From Prunus persica (taxonomy: Eukaryota; Streptophyta; Magnoliopsida; Rosales; Rosaceae): 64,000 bases of DNA. Under the pieces are notes generated by a model that saw only the letters and a list, made by a program, of their open reading frames with translations, was not told the DNA's origin and did not search any database. This document shows positions 1-12,405 of the stretch, one piece after another; the first letter of the stretch is position 1, and each line of letters begins with the position of its first letter. The position numbers were made by a program, and so were the translations under genes. The stretch lies in NCBI RefSeq assembly GCF_000346465.2, contig NC_034016.1:3895471-3959470 (forward strand), written 5' to 3'.

Positions 1-67
1 GGTTGGTGATGTGGCAAGGAATAGAGGGTTTGTTGTGCATGCAGGATTGGTAACCACAAGTAAATGA
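1..67 (+). CDS. possible 3' end of a coding exon, product unknown
   Basis: A reading frame open from base 2 ends at a TGA at 65-67 and gives about 21 residues (VGDVARNRGFVVHAGLVTTS, then K). It could be the last codons of a gene lying to the left of the window, followed by a 3' UTR. I do not recognise the peptide, and so short a frame can be open by chance. Confidence 0.25.
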   Translation, partial: VGDVARNRGFVVHAGLVTTSK

Positions 68-936
68 AGAGTTGATAAAATCATTTGCGGATAGTATTAA
101 CTTTCATGAATTTTGAGGTATTACGGTTTCTATATATTGAATGCAATTGTTACTTGATCATCATTCAGTGCATCTGTGATCTCTTGTGTTTGTTTGGTCC
201 TCTGCATAATTCTTAGTCTTCTTGGACCTTACTAGCTTATCTTCCAAGTCAGTATTTTGTTCAGACTTTTCCTCTGTTTCACTGCTGGTTTCTCGATTGC
301 AGTTTGTTTATGGTTTCTTTACATTACCATTTACGTAATACATAATGGCATGGGAAACAAAACCACTGACATCATAGTTGGTTTAATTCTTTGGCATGTT
401 GCTCTAATTGTAAATTAGCAGCCAGAATCAAAGATGCAGTGTTATTCTGGTGGTTGTATTAGACGCAGATGTATAGGATTTAGTAGAATTTACTTTAACC
501 TTTTGGATCAGCATGTTAGGGTTTTGGTGAGTGTTTAAAACATGAAGTAGAAAATATGTTTTTAGGCTTTCCAAGATTGCACCTTTGGTTATCAGTAGGA
601 ACTTCTGTAACTAAATTTCTTTATGTCAAGCTTTTTTGTAGCCAAAGCTAAAAAATAACCACATGAATTGAGTTAGAAAAGGTTACTTGTGGCCTAAGGT
701 GAAACCTCTGAAAAAAGGAGGCATCAGTTATTGAAGCAGGACATCGATGCTGAAGAGAAGACAGCCTAGACACGATGTTCTCTATCTTCTCATTTGAATC
801 TTTTTCGGGTGGAATGAATATATTTGAATTTTTGAAATTCAAAATTGAGTGAAAGATCAAGGCGATCAAGATGATCTTGTTTTCAATCAAAGGGATAGGG
901 AGGAGTTGAACTTGCAGCATCTTTTATTATTTGAAA
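68..936. other. no gene seen; possible 3' UTR then spacer
   Basis: T-rich, with no convincing frame on either strand. The 90-codon minus-strand frame at 648-920 has no recognisable motif and no exon signals, so I treat it as chance. If the frame ending at 67 is real, the first few hundred bases would be its 3' UTR. Confidence 0.4.
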
Positions 937-1306
937 GAGACTAAGGGTTAGTTTGGCATTGCTATGCTGTGAAAATAATCGTTGTCAGATTTGCTGTGAG
1001 AGAAATCAGCTGTGAGATAAAGCAGTTTGGCGTTTGGTAAATTTTTTGTTGTAAGTGTTGGTACTAATTCCCGAATAATTAGAAAATGATTGCTGCATAA
1101 TCATTAAACTCAACCCCTCTTCAAAACTAATTTTTGCATAATCAGAAAATGAAAGCACTTCATTAGCTGTTTTCCCTTATAGTTTTCTCTCACAGTAATT
1201 TTTAATAATAAGTAATTTTTTCATAGTTTACCAAACGGGTTGGGCTTCCCAAATTTTTTAAAAAATCACTTATCACCCCAAATAAGCAATGTCAAAAGGA
1301 CACTAA
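937..1306. mobile_element. MITE, hAT-like
   Basis: The ends form an imperfect inverted repeat: 941-963 against 1285-1307 matches at about 17 of 23 positions and shares the inner core ATTGCT/AGCAAT. The flanks gagactaa (937-944) and gacactaa (1299-1306) look like an 8-bp target duplication with one mismatch, the size used by hAT transposases. There is no coding capacity. The exact ends are uncertain by a few bases. Confidence 0.6.
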
Positions 1307-2636
1307 GATTTAATGGCTTGTCGATAAAAAAAATTGTCGGAACTAAAATTTAATTTTCGATAGTGATATAAACCAACAGAAACAATGGATTCATCTTATA
1401 TTCACTCTAATAAGCACGCTGCACGCCAAAGGGGCAAAGAATGCTTATAATGTGATTATGACCAACCTAGCCATAAGTTAAAGTTTGGAGAGAAGGGAAA
1501 CCTAGGTAGCTCGGTTTTAATATGTTCATTATTTTTCCCGAATGCAACCTATCATCTAAACTATAAGAGGGAAGAGGATTTTCTCATACACACTACCAAT
1601 ATGTTAAGGGGGTTCAAATCTGAGACTACTAGTTTGTAAATCAAATCATTTTCTAATGAACTAAACCCTGTTGGCTAATATGTTCACTTTTTTAGCATAT
1701 GAATACAATCCCACTTGTTGGACTTGTATTAAGTGCCGTAGACATATGAAAATGCTCGTAAGGAAAGGCAGCAAAGTACAATCTGAAGAGTGGAATTTGT
1801 TTCTTCTCTGGAACATGCCTAAATAGAGATTTAAAGTGATTGGTTATATTGTGATTATTAAATAACTGTGTGAGGCGATCATTATCACCTCTTAACGAAG
1901 TCAAATTAAGCAAATCTAAATACATAACTTAGTGGTAAGAATATTTAACTTTAAATTTTAAATCTTAGAGCATTTACATATAAATTAGTGTTCTCAGATT
2001 CCAACCCTAATAGTACATCACCTACCCCTACCCCTACCCCTACCCCTACCCCTTCCACATTCTGAAAAAACCAGAAAAAAAAAAGAAAAAAAAAAAAAAC
2101 CTTGGCTTAGTTGGACACACATCACCTCCAATGGGCAGCAAATCACAATTAACAAAGAAAGTGGAGAAGATATGTATAATAACAACAATCAAATATGAAA
2201 GAACATCTAGGTAATAAATATCTGCATAATAATATTTTTTTGCTCAAGATAATGCACGCCTCCTAAATCATAATATACCAAGGCCCACACAGCACTAAGC
2301 CACCACCAACATCAATTAAGCATAAAGTAAGAGATGACTCCACCACTTTTCATAAAGGTTAATTAGGTTGAGGTTGGCTGCCTGACTTTCAAAGTGCCAC
2401 CATAAAACTGATAAAGACATTAGACATGCATACATGCATGCTTGGTTGTTTTGGCATATCCTTTCTACCGATCGAGAAATACTTGTGTGATACAGGAATA
2501 TCATTATTTTATTATTTTCGATTAATTACATCATGTCATACGTGATAAATTTTTCACATAACAATTTGTGATTGGTTAGGAATAACAAAATTATGTTATT
2601 CTTGTTTCATACGAGTTTTTCTGCAAACAAACAAAA
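1307..2636. other. intergenic, no gene seen
   Basis: AT-rich spacer. The only structured parts are a (CCCCTA)n run at about 2021-2052 and the A-rich stretch after it. Frames at 1692-1925 and 2316-2504 (minus) show no known motif. Confidence 0.5.
2021..2052. repeat. (CCCCTA)n short tandem repeat
   Basis: About five perfect CCCCTA hexamers. On the minus strand this gives five runs of four G separated by TA, which satisfies the usual G-quadruplex rule. The unit differs from the plant telomere unit CCCTAAA. Confidence 0.85.
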
Positions 2637-2812
2637 GGAGACTTTGAAAAAACCCAAAGGGGAGAGAAATTTTTTAAAACAAGCAAAAATGGACAAAATT
2701 GTCCTTATTTATTTTTGGATTTTCTAAGGAATTTTTTATATTTGCATGTCTTTGATTTGAAAGTTGAGAGGTTTTTATGTCTTTTTTCAAAAAACTTTCG
2801 CTTTTTCCAAAA
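2637..2812. repeat. dispersed repeat, copy 1 of 2
   Basis: About 175 bp here is clearly related to 13744-13921: the same order of blocks (GGAGACTTTG, CCCAAAGG, ATGGACAAAATT, TGCATGTCTTTG, GAAAGTTGAGAGG, CTTTTTCCAAAA), with scattered substitutions. The second copy is preceded by a cagtggcgaacc motif typical of plant hAT-type ends, so both may be parts of an old DNA transposon. No coding capacity. Confidence 0.75.
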
Positions 2813-2847
2813 CTTAACCCTAGTTTACGAGAGAGAACTTATACCTG

Positions 2848-2850
<3 letters not shown>

Positions 2851-2880
<30 letters not shown>

Positions 2881-2881
2881 A
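2851..2881. repeat. (CT)n microsatellite
   Basis: Uninterrupted CT dinucleotides, about 14 units. It lies upstream of the DUF3511 gene, where CT-rich tracts are common in plant promoters. No regulatory role can be shown. Confidence 0.9.
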
Positions 2882-3223
2882 TGTCACCCAACAAAGAAGA
2901 ATAGGAATCGAGGGAGAGGAGCAATGAAACGAGAATAGCTATTCTCAGGTCCCACGTCCATGACTCAACTAGTAATATTGTGTCGACATCCCACCATGTG
3001 AATCATCATAAATCATGGCATGTCCTACAACTAAGGCCCACCAATAGCCCAACACCATCACACTCCACTGGCCCTCATGATTCCCTTGCCTTGCCCCGAG
3101 TGACAACCCAAAAGCAGCCTTCCAACATCACACATGGGCTGCAACCACATTGGATCCATCGTGCAGGCATGCACCCACTATCGTTTGATATTCAATCTCT
3201 ACCGTCCATTGCTTCTTTAATAG

Positions 3224-3230
3224 TATAAAT
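3224..3230 (+). promoter_or_regulatory. TATA box of the DUF3511 gene
   Basis: TATAAAT lies 64 bp before the ATG at 3294 but only 7 bp before the in-frame ATG at 3237. Plant transcription usually starts 25-35 bp after the TATA box, so the 3237 ATG would fall upstream of the start site. This spacing favours 3294 as the initiator. Confidence 0.6.
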
Positions 3231-3293
3231 TCCACCATGAAGCTTGAGAAAGGGGTTTTTCCTATAGCCAAACATTTAAGCTGGCTTTTGACA

Positions 3294-3560
3294 ATGGAAA
3301 AAAGCAAGTCATTCCCTGAATACACTTCGGCTTACTCCGGCGAGTTTGGATTCCGGGAGCGGTCGAATTCGTACAACTTCAACGGGCCAACCCAGAAGGG
3401 AAGTGGGTTTGCGACATCAAGTGATCCAGAACTGCAGAGGAAGAAGAGAGTTGCCTCATACAACGTGTTTACAATGGAAGGTAAGGTTAAAACAAGTCTA
3501 AAAAATAGCTTCAAGTGGATCAAGAACAGGTTCGTCACCGACGTTCGCTACGATGCATGA
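3294..3560 (+). CDS. DUF3511 domain protein, single exon, 88 aa
   Basis: The protein belongs to the small plant-specific DUF3511 family (PF12023), whose molecular function is not established. The family signature fills the C-terminal half: a SYNFNGP block, then the basic run RKKRVASYNVFTMEGKVK, then NSFKWIKNRF near the end. The frame extends in frame to an ATG at 3237, but the TATA box at 3224 and the usual family start (a short Met-Glu-rich leader) favour the ATG at 3294. There is no intron and no signal peptide; the protein is strongly basic. It stands alone on the plus strand, with a (GAT)n microsatellite about 190 bp downstream. It looks intact. Identification of the family is firm; the start is likely rather than proven. 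Confidence 0.9.
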   Translation: MEKSKSFPEYTSAYSGEFGFRERSNSYNFNGPTQKGSGFATSSDPELQRKKRVASYNVFTMEGKVKTSLKNSFKWIKNRFVTDVRYDA

Positions 3561-5411
3561 ATATGAAGTTACATAAGAGAGTTTTGTCTCATAATGCCAC
3601 CATCTTGTGTTCACCTTTACTTGTTGATTGTATACAGTTTGTGTGTCAAGGTTATGATTTATAATCAGATGGGAAAATCCCCACCAAAGACCAAAAATGA
3701 AAGAAAAAGGAAAAAAAATCTTTCTCAATGCAAAAATGCACTAAGAGTATGATGATGATGATGATGATGATGGCTTTAGGGTGCGGCCATTTGAATTGTA
3801 ATATGTTTTGGTTATATTATAACCTCCAAGTTCTTTTCTTCTTCTCTAAGCTTAATTTCATTTGTTAGCCCAGATATAATTTTGTTTGAAATATATATAT
3901 GCCTCAAAGAAGCTTATTTGAGGCATACCCTTATAGGGTCCATTCCGTATTGTATTTCACTAATCCAAACGTCCATTTTGTAGATACTCATTCAAAATCA
4001 TCTCTACAAAATATCAATTGAATCTGATATCATTTGACCACGAATTATTGAAACTTAGTATTTTCTTGCACCACTCTGTTCATTGAATTTGTAGGACACA
4101 ATTGGATATTGAAACGGTTTTCAATTTATCTAATTTTTGCAAGGATGATCTATAAATGTAGACTTAAAAAATAGATGGTTTTGTGCTAGGCAAGATGGGT
4201 TTTATGTGTTGTGCTGGGCAAGATGGAGTGAGGGTTGATACGGAGATGAGACTTCCAAGAAAGAGAGATATGTATTTTTATTTTTATTTTAATATCTGTC
4301 AAAATTTTTAATTTCTTTTTAAATATTATTTCTTAATATTTAATTACATCTAAGATAAAAAGTGGACCCTATGTTTGCCACATCATCATTTAATACAAGA
4401 CAAAATAGTCAAACTGACGGAATATATACATTGGTTAAATTTTAAAATGTTAAGGTGTAAATTGATAAAATTGAAACTCTGTAGCCCATTTCAAGAATAA
4501 CCCCAAATCTTTGTTGAGCAAAATGATGTTAGCCCTATCTTTTTCCCTTTAATTTTGTTGAGTCGCATGAAAAAAAAAAAAAAGAAGGAAAATCAGACGG
4601 AAATTCTTGTCCAGCGTGAAAATTCCAAACACTCAAACCAGATATTCTTTGTAAAGAAAATTATTAAAAACAAAAACAGCACAGTAGGGCAAATGAATGT
4701 CGATGTAAGTGGCATTTAGGGGTGGTGGTGAGTTGTGAAATGGGGTTAACCCTTCCTTGAGCAAGAATGTCGATGGAGTGGCAGTGAAGGAGGAAACGTT
4801 GAAACTGATTTTCTATAAGCTATCCATTTTATTAGGGAGGAAGGAGAGTCGGTGGTTTTGGAAGGGAAATTTCTTCAGGATATGAAGGCTTTTGCAAGGT
4901 AGATGCCCATTGTCATTGTGTGTCAGCATTTTCTCAACGGTTGTTTTTACCCATGAGTAAGCAGAATACTTCTTTGCGGTGAGGATTGAAAATGGCTTAA
5001 CATGGTTGAACTCTATCTTTCTGAGAATAGTGTGATTTAATTGTAATGCAAAAATGAAATAATTGGTTTTAAATTCTGGCCTGGTTGGTATTAACACAGT
5101 CTACTCCTGAATTGTGAATTTGTATTTTTCCGGTAGATATTTGTGAATGGGAATGTGTCAGGCTATCAACTACATGTTATTTTCATTTGCTGTTTATGGG
5201 TGTTGCATTCACATGCTGAAATGGCCAAACATAATATGCTTTGGTAGTTCGAAAATTTTCTTTTTGGTTCTGAGTTGGAAACTTTGGAAGAGAGAGAGAG
5301 AGATTGCTTCAATGGCGGAAACAGGTTGTTTTTGTGGAAGGGAGAGAGAGGTTTTTGGAAAGAGAAGATTATCTTTCCGAAAAACGAGGTTTGGTGCCTA
5401 CATACAAGCTG
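3561..5411. other. 3' flank and intergenic, no gene seen
   Basis: Holds a trinucleotide repeat (ATG/GAT)n at about 3748-3772 just after the DUF3511 gene and long AT-rich spacers. Frames at 4813-5097 (minus) and 5147-5440 (plus) have no recognisable motif, and the second runs into the MITE at 5412. Confidence 0.5.
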
Positions 5412-5832
5412 TTAGGAGCACTTTCACTCATTTGCCATGACAAAGGGTAAGGGGAGACAAGGGCTATTACTATTTATGTAAAGAGTGGCAGCCCTTGCAA
5501 AAGGCTTGTGGTATTTCCACCCATTGCCATGGCAACCACTATTTACATGAGATATGAGGAGAGGAATTTGTATAGAGTTTTGGTGCGGAAAGTGAAAAAT
5601 ATGACTAAGTATTTATTTAAAAAAATTCTGAAATTTTTAGTATTTTTTTATAAAATTTTTTGGTTACTAACGTCATTGCTGACATTAGCAAACCCAAGCT
5701 AGAGCAAGGGCTGGTTTTGCCTGAGGGCCAGCCCATTTGTGGAGCCCACCAATAGCCCTGGCAGCATTTGTCCGCTAGAAGTCCGTTTTGGGCCTAAACC
5801 CTTCTTGCCCGGGGCAATTGGAACTGCTCTAA
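5412..5832. mobile_element. MITE copy A of a GAGCAACT-type family
   Basis: The left end (ttaggagcactttcac) and right end (ggaactgctctaag) are inverted relatives. Both ends are homologous to those of the next element: the left has CATTTGCC...CCATGGCAA-like blocks, and the right has GGGCCAGCCC, tGTGGAgcCCACC and CCGCTAGAA blocks. It is non-coding. It abuts copy B so that the motif ctctaagag serves as the end of A and the start of B. Confidence 0.65.
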
Positions 5833-6580
5833 GAGCAACTTTACCCATTTGCCCTTTACCATGGCAAAAGGGGGGGAGGGGCTAGGGCAGCTATTATTCA
5901 CTTGAATAGTGGCTGCCCTTGCAAAAAGCAATGTGTGTTTCCACCTGTTGCCATGGCAAATGGCAAATACTATTCATTTTTTCATTTTTTTCACAAATTT
6001 GTTTACCTAAACAATTAATTTGGATGATATTTTCAGATAAGATTTTTGAGTTCGTACGTGTCAATGTTTATTATAAAATTTATATCTCAATCAGATAAAA
6101 TTTTCGGATAAGATGATAAATAAAAATACAATTTAAAAGTGAAAAAAATGTTGAGTAAAAAGTGAATAATAGTAGAATTTCCATAAAATGTATGATGATT
6201 TAGTGTTGAAAGTGAAGAGTATTGGTAGGTATTTATAGAAAAAAATTCCAGAATTTTTTGGTATTTTTTAAAATTATTTTCATAATTTTATAACAAAAAA
6301 AAAAAAGCCCAACTGTTGGATTGGAGGAGAGCAGGCGATCGGAGTTCCCAGACGACGACACCTGTCTTCTAGCTGTTGGTGGAGCGCAGGACTGACGTCA
6401 GCGCACACTTACGTCATCTCCCCTCTCGGGCTCGAACTCGGGCGAGATCTGCCTTTGGGCCAGCCCGTCTTTGTGGATCCCACCTCTAGCTCGGGCAAAA
6501 GTGGCCCGCTAGAACTGGCTTTTTGGCTTGGACTCCCCCCAGCCTCGGGCTTGGGCTCCTAGCTGGAGTTGCTCTAAGAG
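5828..6580. mobile_element. MITE copy B of the same family
   Basis: The terminal repeats are ctctaagagcaact on the left and agttgctctaagag on the right, which match at 13 of 14 positions when inverted. About 750 bp, with an AT-rich middle and GC-rich right arm. No transposase. The terminal sequence resembles Mutator-type or other non-autonomous DNA elements, but superfamily assignment by eye is not safe. Confidence 0.7.
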
Positions 6581-7249
6581 GAAAGTCATTTCAAGCGTAG
6601 AACCATACTTGATCACAATACGTCTGCTGAACAGAAGTCTCTTGAGAATAAATATTCTTCGACATGTTTAGGCCTAGATTTTTTTGCCAATGGGCCTAAG
6701 GAGAGTGAGCCTTCCAATATGGCTGCAATTGAAAAGAGGAAGATACAATTGGGCCTAAAAGGACTTCCAAACCCACACGCGTGGCCTAAATAAGGAAAGA
6801 AGCCGAATTTTTTAAATCAAGTGAACGTTTGCTTCACAGAGAGAACAAACAAAGGGAAACTCGCTTACTTTTTTTTTTTGGTCAAACTGGAAATACATTA
6901 CCAGGGCAAAAAGCCAAAGATACAAAGCTAGAGTCCAAAGCTAAGGACAACTGCAACCAAGAAAACAGGACATATAAGAACAAAGACTAGGGGAAGAACA
7001 GGTAGGAGACGACCCAGCCAACCGGTGGTGGTATCGTCAAATTCCTCTCTAGTCTCAAACTAACATTGGGTGGACAAGGTAACCCGTCCTTATTAAGAAT
7101 GCCTACCAGCGAGGATGGGGGTCTATTGACCCAAAAAGATGGGCTCATCCTCGACGTTGCTATCTTGGACAAGTGGTCTGCTGCCAGGTTTGCGGTTCTG
7201 GGAACCTAAGACCACCTACACTCCCTGAATTCTGCCCGGTTCTCGTTGA

Positions 7250-7741
7250 TCAAGGTGAGCACCGGATATACATGTCACATGCCTCTTGAATGGACCGTTG
7301 AAGAGCATTGATAATCTCCTTACAATCTGATTCAATTACGATGTGATCACAGCCTTGTTGCTTGGCAAATTTGCACCCCTCCAACACAGCCAAAGCTTCA
7401 GCAAGTAAGGGGGAATCAACCATAATTGGAAGAGCCCCACCTGCCACAAATTCCCCTGAAGCATTGCAAAGGAAAATTCCCACCCCTGCCTGATGAACAT
7501 TAGATCTCCATGAAGCATCAACATTAACCTTGATTATATTACTTGGGGGAGGAGACCGCCGTTGGGGTGGTTTATGAACTTGAGGAGCACCATTTCGACG
7601 TTGATTGATGGACCGTTGAACCTCCAAAAAAATCACCACAATAGGTTTGGATTGCCTATATAACTGAGAGGGGATGCGGGGCCTTATGCTCCATAACAGC
7701 TTTGCAACGGGCTTTCCATATGTGCCAACAAGTGTGGGCAA
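7250..7741 (-). pseudogene. LINE RNase H domain (RVT_3 type) fragment
   Basis: A 163-codon frame carries an RNase H-like fold typical of the C-terminus of plant L1 ORF2. The first acidic residue is in KVNVDASWR, followed by GVGIFLCNASGEFV, the Glu in LLAEALAVLEG and the Asp in VIESDCKEII. These D-E-D positions match the usual catalytic set. It is cut off from the zf-RVT segment upstream by a stop and a frame change. Confidence 0.75.
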
Positions 7742-8693
7742 TAATAGTATTCATCCATTCTCGATCGGACACACTTAGAACCCCCTCATTTGTTATTGAC
7801 AACAACATCTGTCCATACTTGTGATAGCTCCCTTGTCAATCTTGATATTCAATTGGCCACCAAACCACACAGGTTCAACCCAAGGATAGAGCAAGAGCAA
7901 GAGCAAGTGGTCAACAGATTCGACAAATTCACCGCAAATAGAGCAAATAGGGGAAGTGCTAATCTTTCTCCGAAATAAGTTCTCCTTCATGGCAATACCA
8001 TTTCGAACAGCTCTCCAAATAAAGTTACAAATTTTAGGGGGAGCTTTTATTCGCCAAACAAATTTCCAGCAAGCCGCATCAGCATCACGATAGGAGGAAG
8101 GTCTATTTTGCTGCCGAGAAGTTGAGGAGCTATGCAGCCAGTGATATCTAGATTTTACATAAAAGCATCCATTCTTTTCGAAAGGCCATACCAATCTATC
8201 TTTATTTCTCGGGCTTGCAAATTTAATTTTGGCAATGGCTTCAGCAGCCCTGTCGTCAATCAGGTGTCGAATGGGGTTGAGGTCCTAATTACGGGTATCA
8301 AAATTAATAATGGAATTGACTTTTTGCTATAAATCCACCATACTATTAGCCACGGGTTGCAGCCTTCCAACCTCAAAACCTGGAATCCAATTATCAACCC
8401 AAAGCCTAACCTGAGAGCCATCCAGAACTTGCCAGTGAGCGCCTTGCAGCAGAATATCCCTTCCTTGTAGTAAACTAGCCCATGCCCAGGAAGCCCGACT
8501 ACCTTTTCTGGCTTGAAGAAAGTTCTCATTTGGAAAATAAAGATCCTTCAAAGTTTTTGCCCCAAGAGAGTCAGGTTCGGTGATGAGTCTCCAACATTGC
8601 TTAGCTATCAATCAATGCCAAATTAAATTCATGAAGGTCACGGAAGCCTATACCGCCAGATTGTTTTGAGAGACCCAAAGAATTCTAGCTAAT

Positions 8694-9281
8694 CTAGTGT
8701 ATCCTTTTCTCATTTCCATTTTGGCCCCACCAGAAATTTTCCATTAACGAATCGATTTCCTTACAGATTTTTGAAGGGAACATAAAAATGTGCATTGGAT
8801 AAGCAGGAACTGCTTGAACCACTGCTTTCAACAGAACCTCCTGACCTGCATGCGAAAGAAGTTGTTGTTTCCAACCTTGGATTTTGGACATAATATTCTC
8901 CTTAATGTACAACAATGCCTCATGCTTTGAGTGGCCCCAAATGGTAGGGAGACCGAGATACTTCCCAGGATCATCAACCCGAGGCATCCTAAGGATATGG
9001 CAGATTTGTTGGCCCAAATTTGATGGAGTATTGGGGCTGAAGAAAATAGTTGATTTGGCCAAACTAATTTGTTGTCCGGACGCCCTACAATAGGCATTTA
9101 AAAGCTGCACCATGTTTGTACAATTTTGCTCAGTGGCCCTTAGGAAGATTAAAGTATCATCGGCAAACATGAGATGGGAGAGGATAGGTCCTGACCGACT
9201 TAATTTGATGCCCTGCAAAAAACTAGATTCGCACGCCTTAAGCACTACTAAGGAGAGAACCTCACTCACCAATAAGAACAA
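8694..9281 (-). pseudogene. LINE reverse transcriptase, palm and thumb fragment
   Basis: An open stretch of 195 codons contains the RT catalytic box FADDTLIF and the following plant L1 block with SGQQISLAKS and KYLGLP. In L1 elements this ORF2 domain makes cDNA at nicked target DNA. The upstream RT piece is at 9552-9911 in another frame, so the full RT domain cannot be read through. Same strand and element as the RNase H piece at 7250-7741. Confidence 0.8.
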
Positions 9282-12200
9282 GTAAGGGGAGAGAGGGTCT
9301 CCCTATCTCAATCCCCGGGTGGGTTTGAATCCTCCTCCTGGTTGTCCATTGAGGATTACAAAAAAATACACCGTTCTGATACAACTCATAATCAACTCCA
9401 CCCACCTCTCAGTGAACTCCATTCGAATCATCACTACCTCCAAGAAATCCCACTATACACGATCAAAAGCTTTATTCATATCAAGTTTGACTCCCATTTC
9501 GAACACCTTCTTCGATTTCCTTAGTTTTAGATAATGGAATACCTCGTGAGCCTAGATAATATTATCTTGAATCTGGCGCCCAGGGATGAAGGCATTCTGG
9601 CTGTGATGAATGAGGTCGGGCATGTGAGGTTTGAGCCAATTCGCCATAATTTTTGAGAGAATTTTATACGAATAATTACACAACCCAATTGGACGAAATT
9701 GGGAAACAGTCTCATGACAAGGGATTTTCAGAATCAGCACTAAGTGGGTTGAGTTGAGGGAAATTAGGGAGACAACACCTTTAAAAAAATCTTTCATTGT
9801 CCCCTGCACCTCAGCAAGAATGGTGTCCCAATATGTCTGGTAGAACATTCCTTGAAACTCGTCCGGCCCCGGGGCTTTCATACCCCCCATTTGGAAAACC
9901 GCTTCTTTCACCTTGACCTACAAAATTGGGCTTGTCAACCCAGCATTCATCTCACCACTAACAATATGACAGACACAATCAAGTACATTCCCCCAATCTC
10001 TGTGTCCACTAGTTGTAAACAAATTTTTGAAATGTGCCTCCACAATTTGTCTAATTCCTTCTGCATTTTCAATCCAAACCCCATCGTCATTCTTGATCTT
10101 GGAAATGTTGTTGTTCCGTCTACGTTGCAAAGTAGATTGGTGAAAAAGAGCCGTGTTGGCATCACCTGCTGTTAGCCAATTGACACGAGACCTTTGCTTC
10201 CAGTAACTATCCTCCCTCGCCCATAGATAATTAATTTTGCCCCTACAGGTTGAATCAGCTCACAGTTTTCCTCCCAATTCTCTTGCAGCGATCTTAAGTA
10301 GCTTATCGTACTCTCGATCTTGAGCCGATTGTTCTTAAATTTCCATCTACTCCACCCCTGTAGCTGACCCTTGCACATTCTCAATTTTTTATGCCACCTC
10401 CTAATCCAAGAGCCACCAACTTGGGATTGCCAGCACCTATTCATGATTTGATAGCTCTCCTCCTCCTTAATCTAGTGAGCCTCAAACTTGAAAAGCTTGA
10501 TGTGTCTGTTACCACTTGGCTTACAAACAAGGACCATAGGACAGTGATATGATCCCAACACCGTTTCATGAAGCACTCTGGTGTTAGGCCAAGTGACTTG
10601 CCAGGCTACATTTGCTAAGCATCTATCTATTCTATCCTCTACCAGATTCCCCGTTCTCGTTCTACCCCTCCAAGTAAATGTGGGGCCAACGAGAATGCGT
10701 GACTTCGCTACCCCCTCTCTTTTCTGAACTCCACAAAAATTCATTGAGATCTCCCCCATACAGCCAAGGAATGTCCATAGGACTAAAAGTGGCTTACATC
10801 CATCACCAGAACTCCACTTTATGCTCCCTATAAGGAGTGCCGTAGACCTAAGAACCTTTTACCACCATCCCAGACTCCAAAATCTTAATTGTTGAGTCGA
10901 TCAGATTAGGAGTGCTGAACAAAACTTCAATTTCAACACTGTTATCCCACCAAAGACTGAGCCCCCCCAGCCACCAACTGGATCCACATTGAAACCATTA
11001 TCAAATCCCATTCTCCTACGAACTCCATCAATCATGTTGCTACGCATCTTTGTCTCCACTAGAAACACAATAGGGGGTCTACGCTTGTAAATGAGCCTCC
11101 GGAGAGCTCGAACTGTCAGGTTCGACTCGAGACCTTAACAGTTCCATAATAAGTAAATCATGGTGACCTTGCGGCAGTTTTAGGCCAGCCGCCACCGCCC
11201 TGGGGTCCTTTCCCCGCTCGCAACTCCTCCCTTTCCATCTTAGCTCCAGTCCACTCATCAGATTGTTGTATATTCACCTCCAAGAGGTTTGCCTCTGAGA
11301 TCAAATCTGCCCCACTTTCATGTAGTTTCCTAGCTCTGCCCCAATATGATTTGATAGTTCTCTTCTGACCTCGAGAAAAACTCCCTTCTTTGCTGCTTTT
11401 AGCCTTCTTCTTTGGCGAATTCAAATAGGTCAAGCTTTCAACTTCAGCACTTCTTTTCAATCCCAGACTTGTGAACATTCCATTCAGATTGTTGACATGG
11501 CCAACCGTTGTTGTCTTTGGGACAAGCCCAAAAGGATTATTAGCAGATGGTTCGAGTTGTAGCTGCTGTGCAAACGACCCAACATCGATACTCGCTTCAA
11601 CTATCACGGGGCCTTGACGAACCTAAGTATTTGTGCTCGCCTTTCCTTTTTGCACTTGGGCTTGCACCTTTTCAAGCCACCAATGAGAAGAACTTGGGCC
11701 AGCACAGGTAACGGGCCACTCCATATGTGAAACCAGGTTCGCTGCATGATGGATAAAATACTCATTATGGGCTTGGTTCTCCAAAATCCCAACCAATTGG
11801 TTGTGTTCCACCAATCCTGACTTAATCATCGGCGCCGTCTGCATATTCTGGCATCTAGGAGGCATGGACTGACTGGTAATTAATTCCCTTGACCTATCTC
11901 CCTCAGAACCTGTCATGTTGCTTCTGTATTGTGTTTGGCCTCCCTGAGTAACGTCTATAGTCCTCGTGCTGTGTGATCTCCCTTCAGTGTACTGAACATC
12001 AACAACTCTGTCGTTTTCAACATGGTCTATCCCACTTCCTTCCCCACTCGCTTACTTAATGCTTGCATTTTGAAAGAGATGAGCTCGACCACAAAAGCAT
12101 ACCGAGGAATTGTTTGCCCCACCAAGGGAGCAAACATCAAGGGCCGGAATCTTACTTGCCTCACAGAGAGAGCAACATTCAGAGACCAAGTCGGTGTCAA

Positions 12201-12405
12201 AATTCCATGGCACAAACACAACCGAAGGCCATCTTTTCCACCACCCATTTTGACCAAACACAAGCCAAAGAGTAGACATAAAGCTATGAAGTTGATTGGA
12301 CGTCAGCACAGCCAGAATTATTTTACTCGGCCGGAGAAATATCAAGTTTATAAAAGAGAAGCAAAATCGATGAAACAAAGATCTAGCACCAACTAAACAA
12401 ATCAA

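Larger units (their letters stand above)
6869..12405 (-). mobile_element. degenerate L1-type LINE, minus strand
   Basis: Read on the minus strand, the parts follow plant L1 order. ORF1 tail: about 12020 down to 11158. Endonuclease pieces: about 11150-10472, including a GPTFTWRG block. Reverse transcriptase: 9911-9552 (KAPGPDEFQG, FRPIGLCN, AFIPGRQI) and 9281-8694 (catalytic MFADDTLIF). RT tail: 8611-8260. zf-RVT-type domain: 8194-7793. RNase H: 7741-7250 (KVNVDASW, ALAVLEGC, IVIESDCKEI). The 3' end is an A-tail, seen here as T at 6869-6879. Frameshifts and stops break every domain, so it is dead. The 5' boundary is unclear; the stretch 12020-12405 stays cysteine-rich but I could not align it to DUF4283. 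I found no convincing target duplication. Confidence 0.85.

Noticed and set aside
2021..2052. Interstitial telomere repeat
   Set aside because: The unit is CCCCTA, not the plant CCCTAAA, and the run is only about 32 bp.
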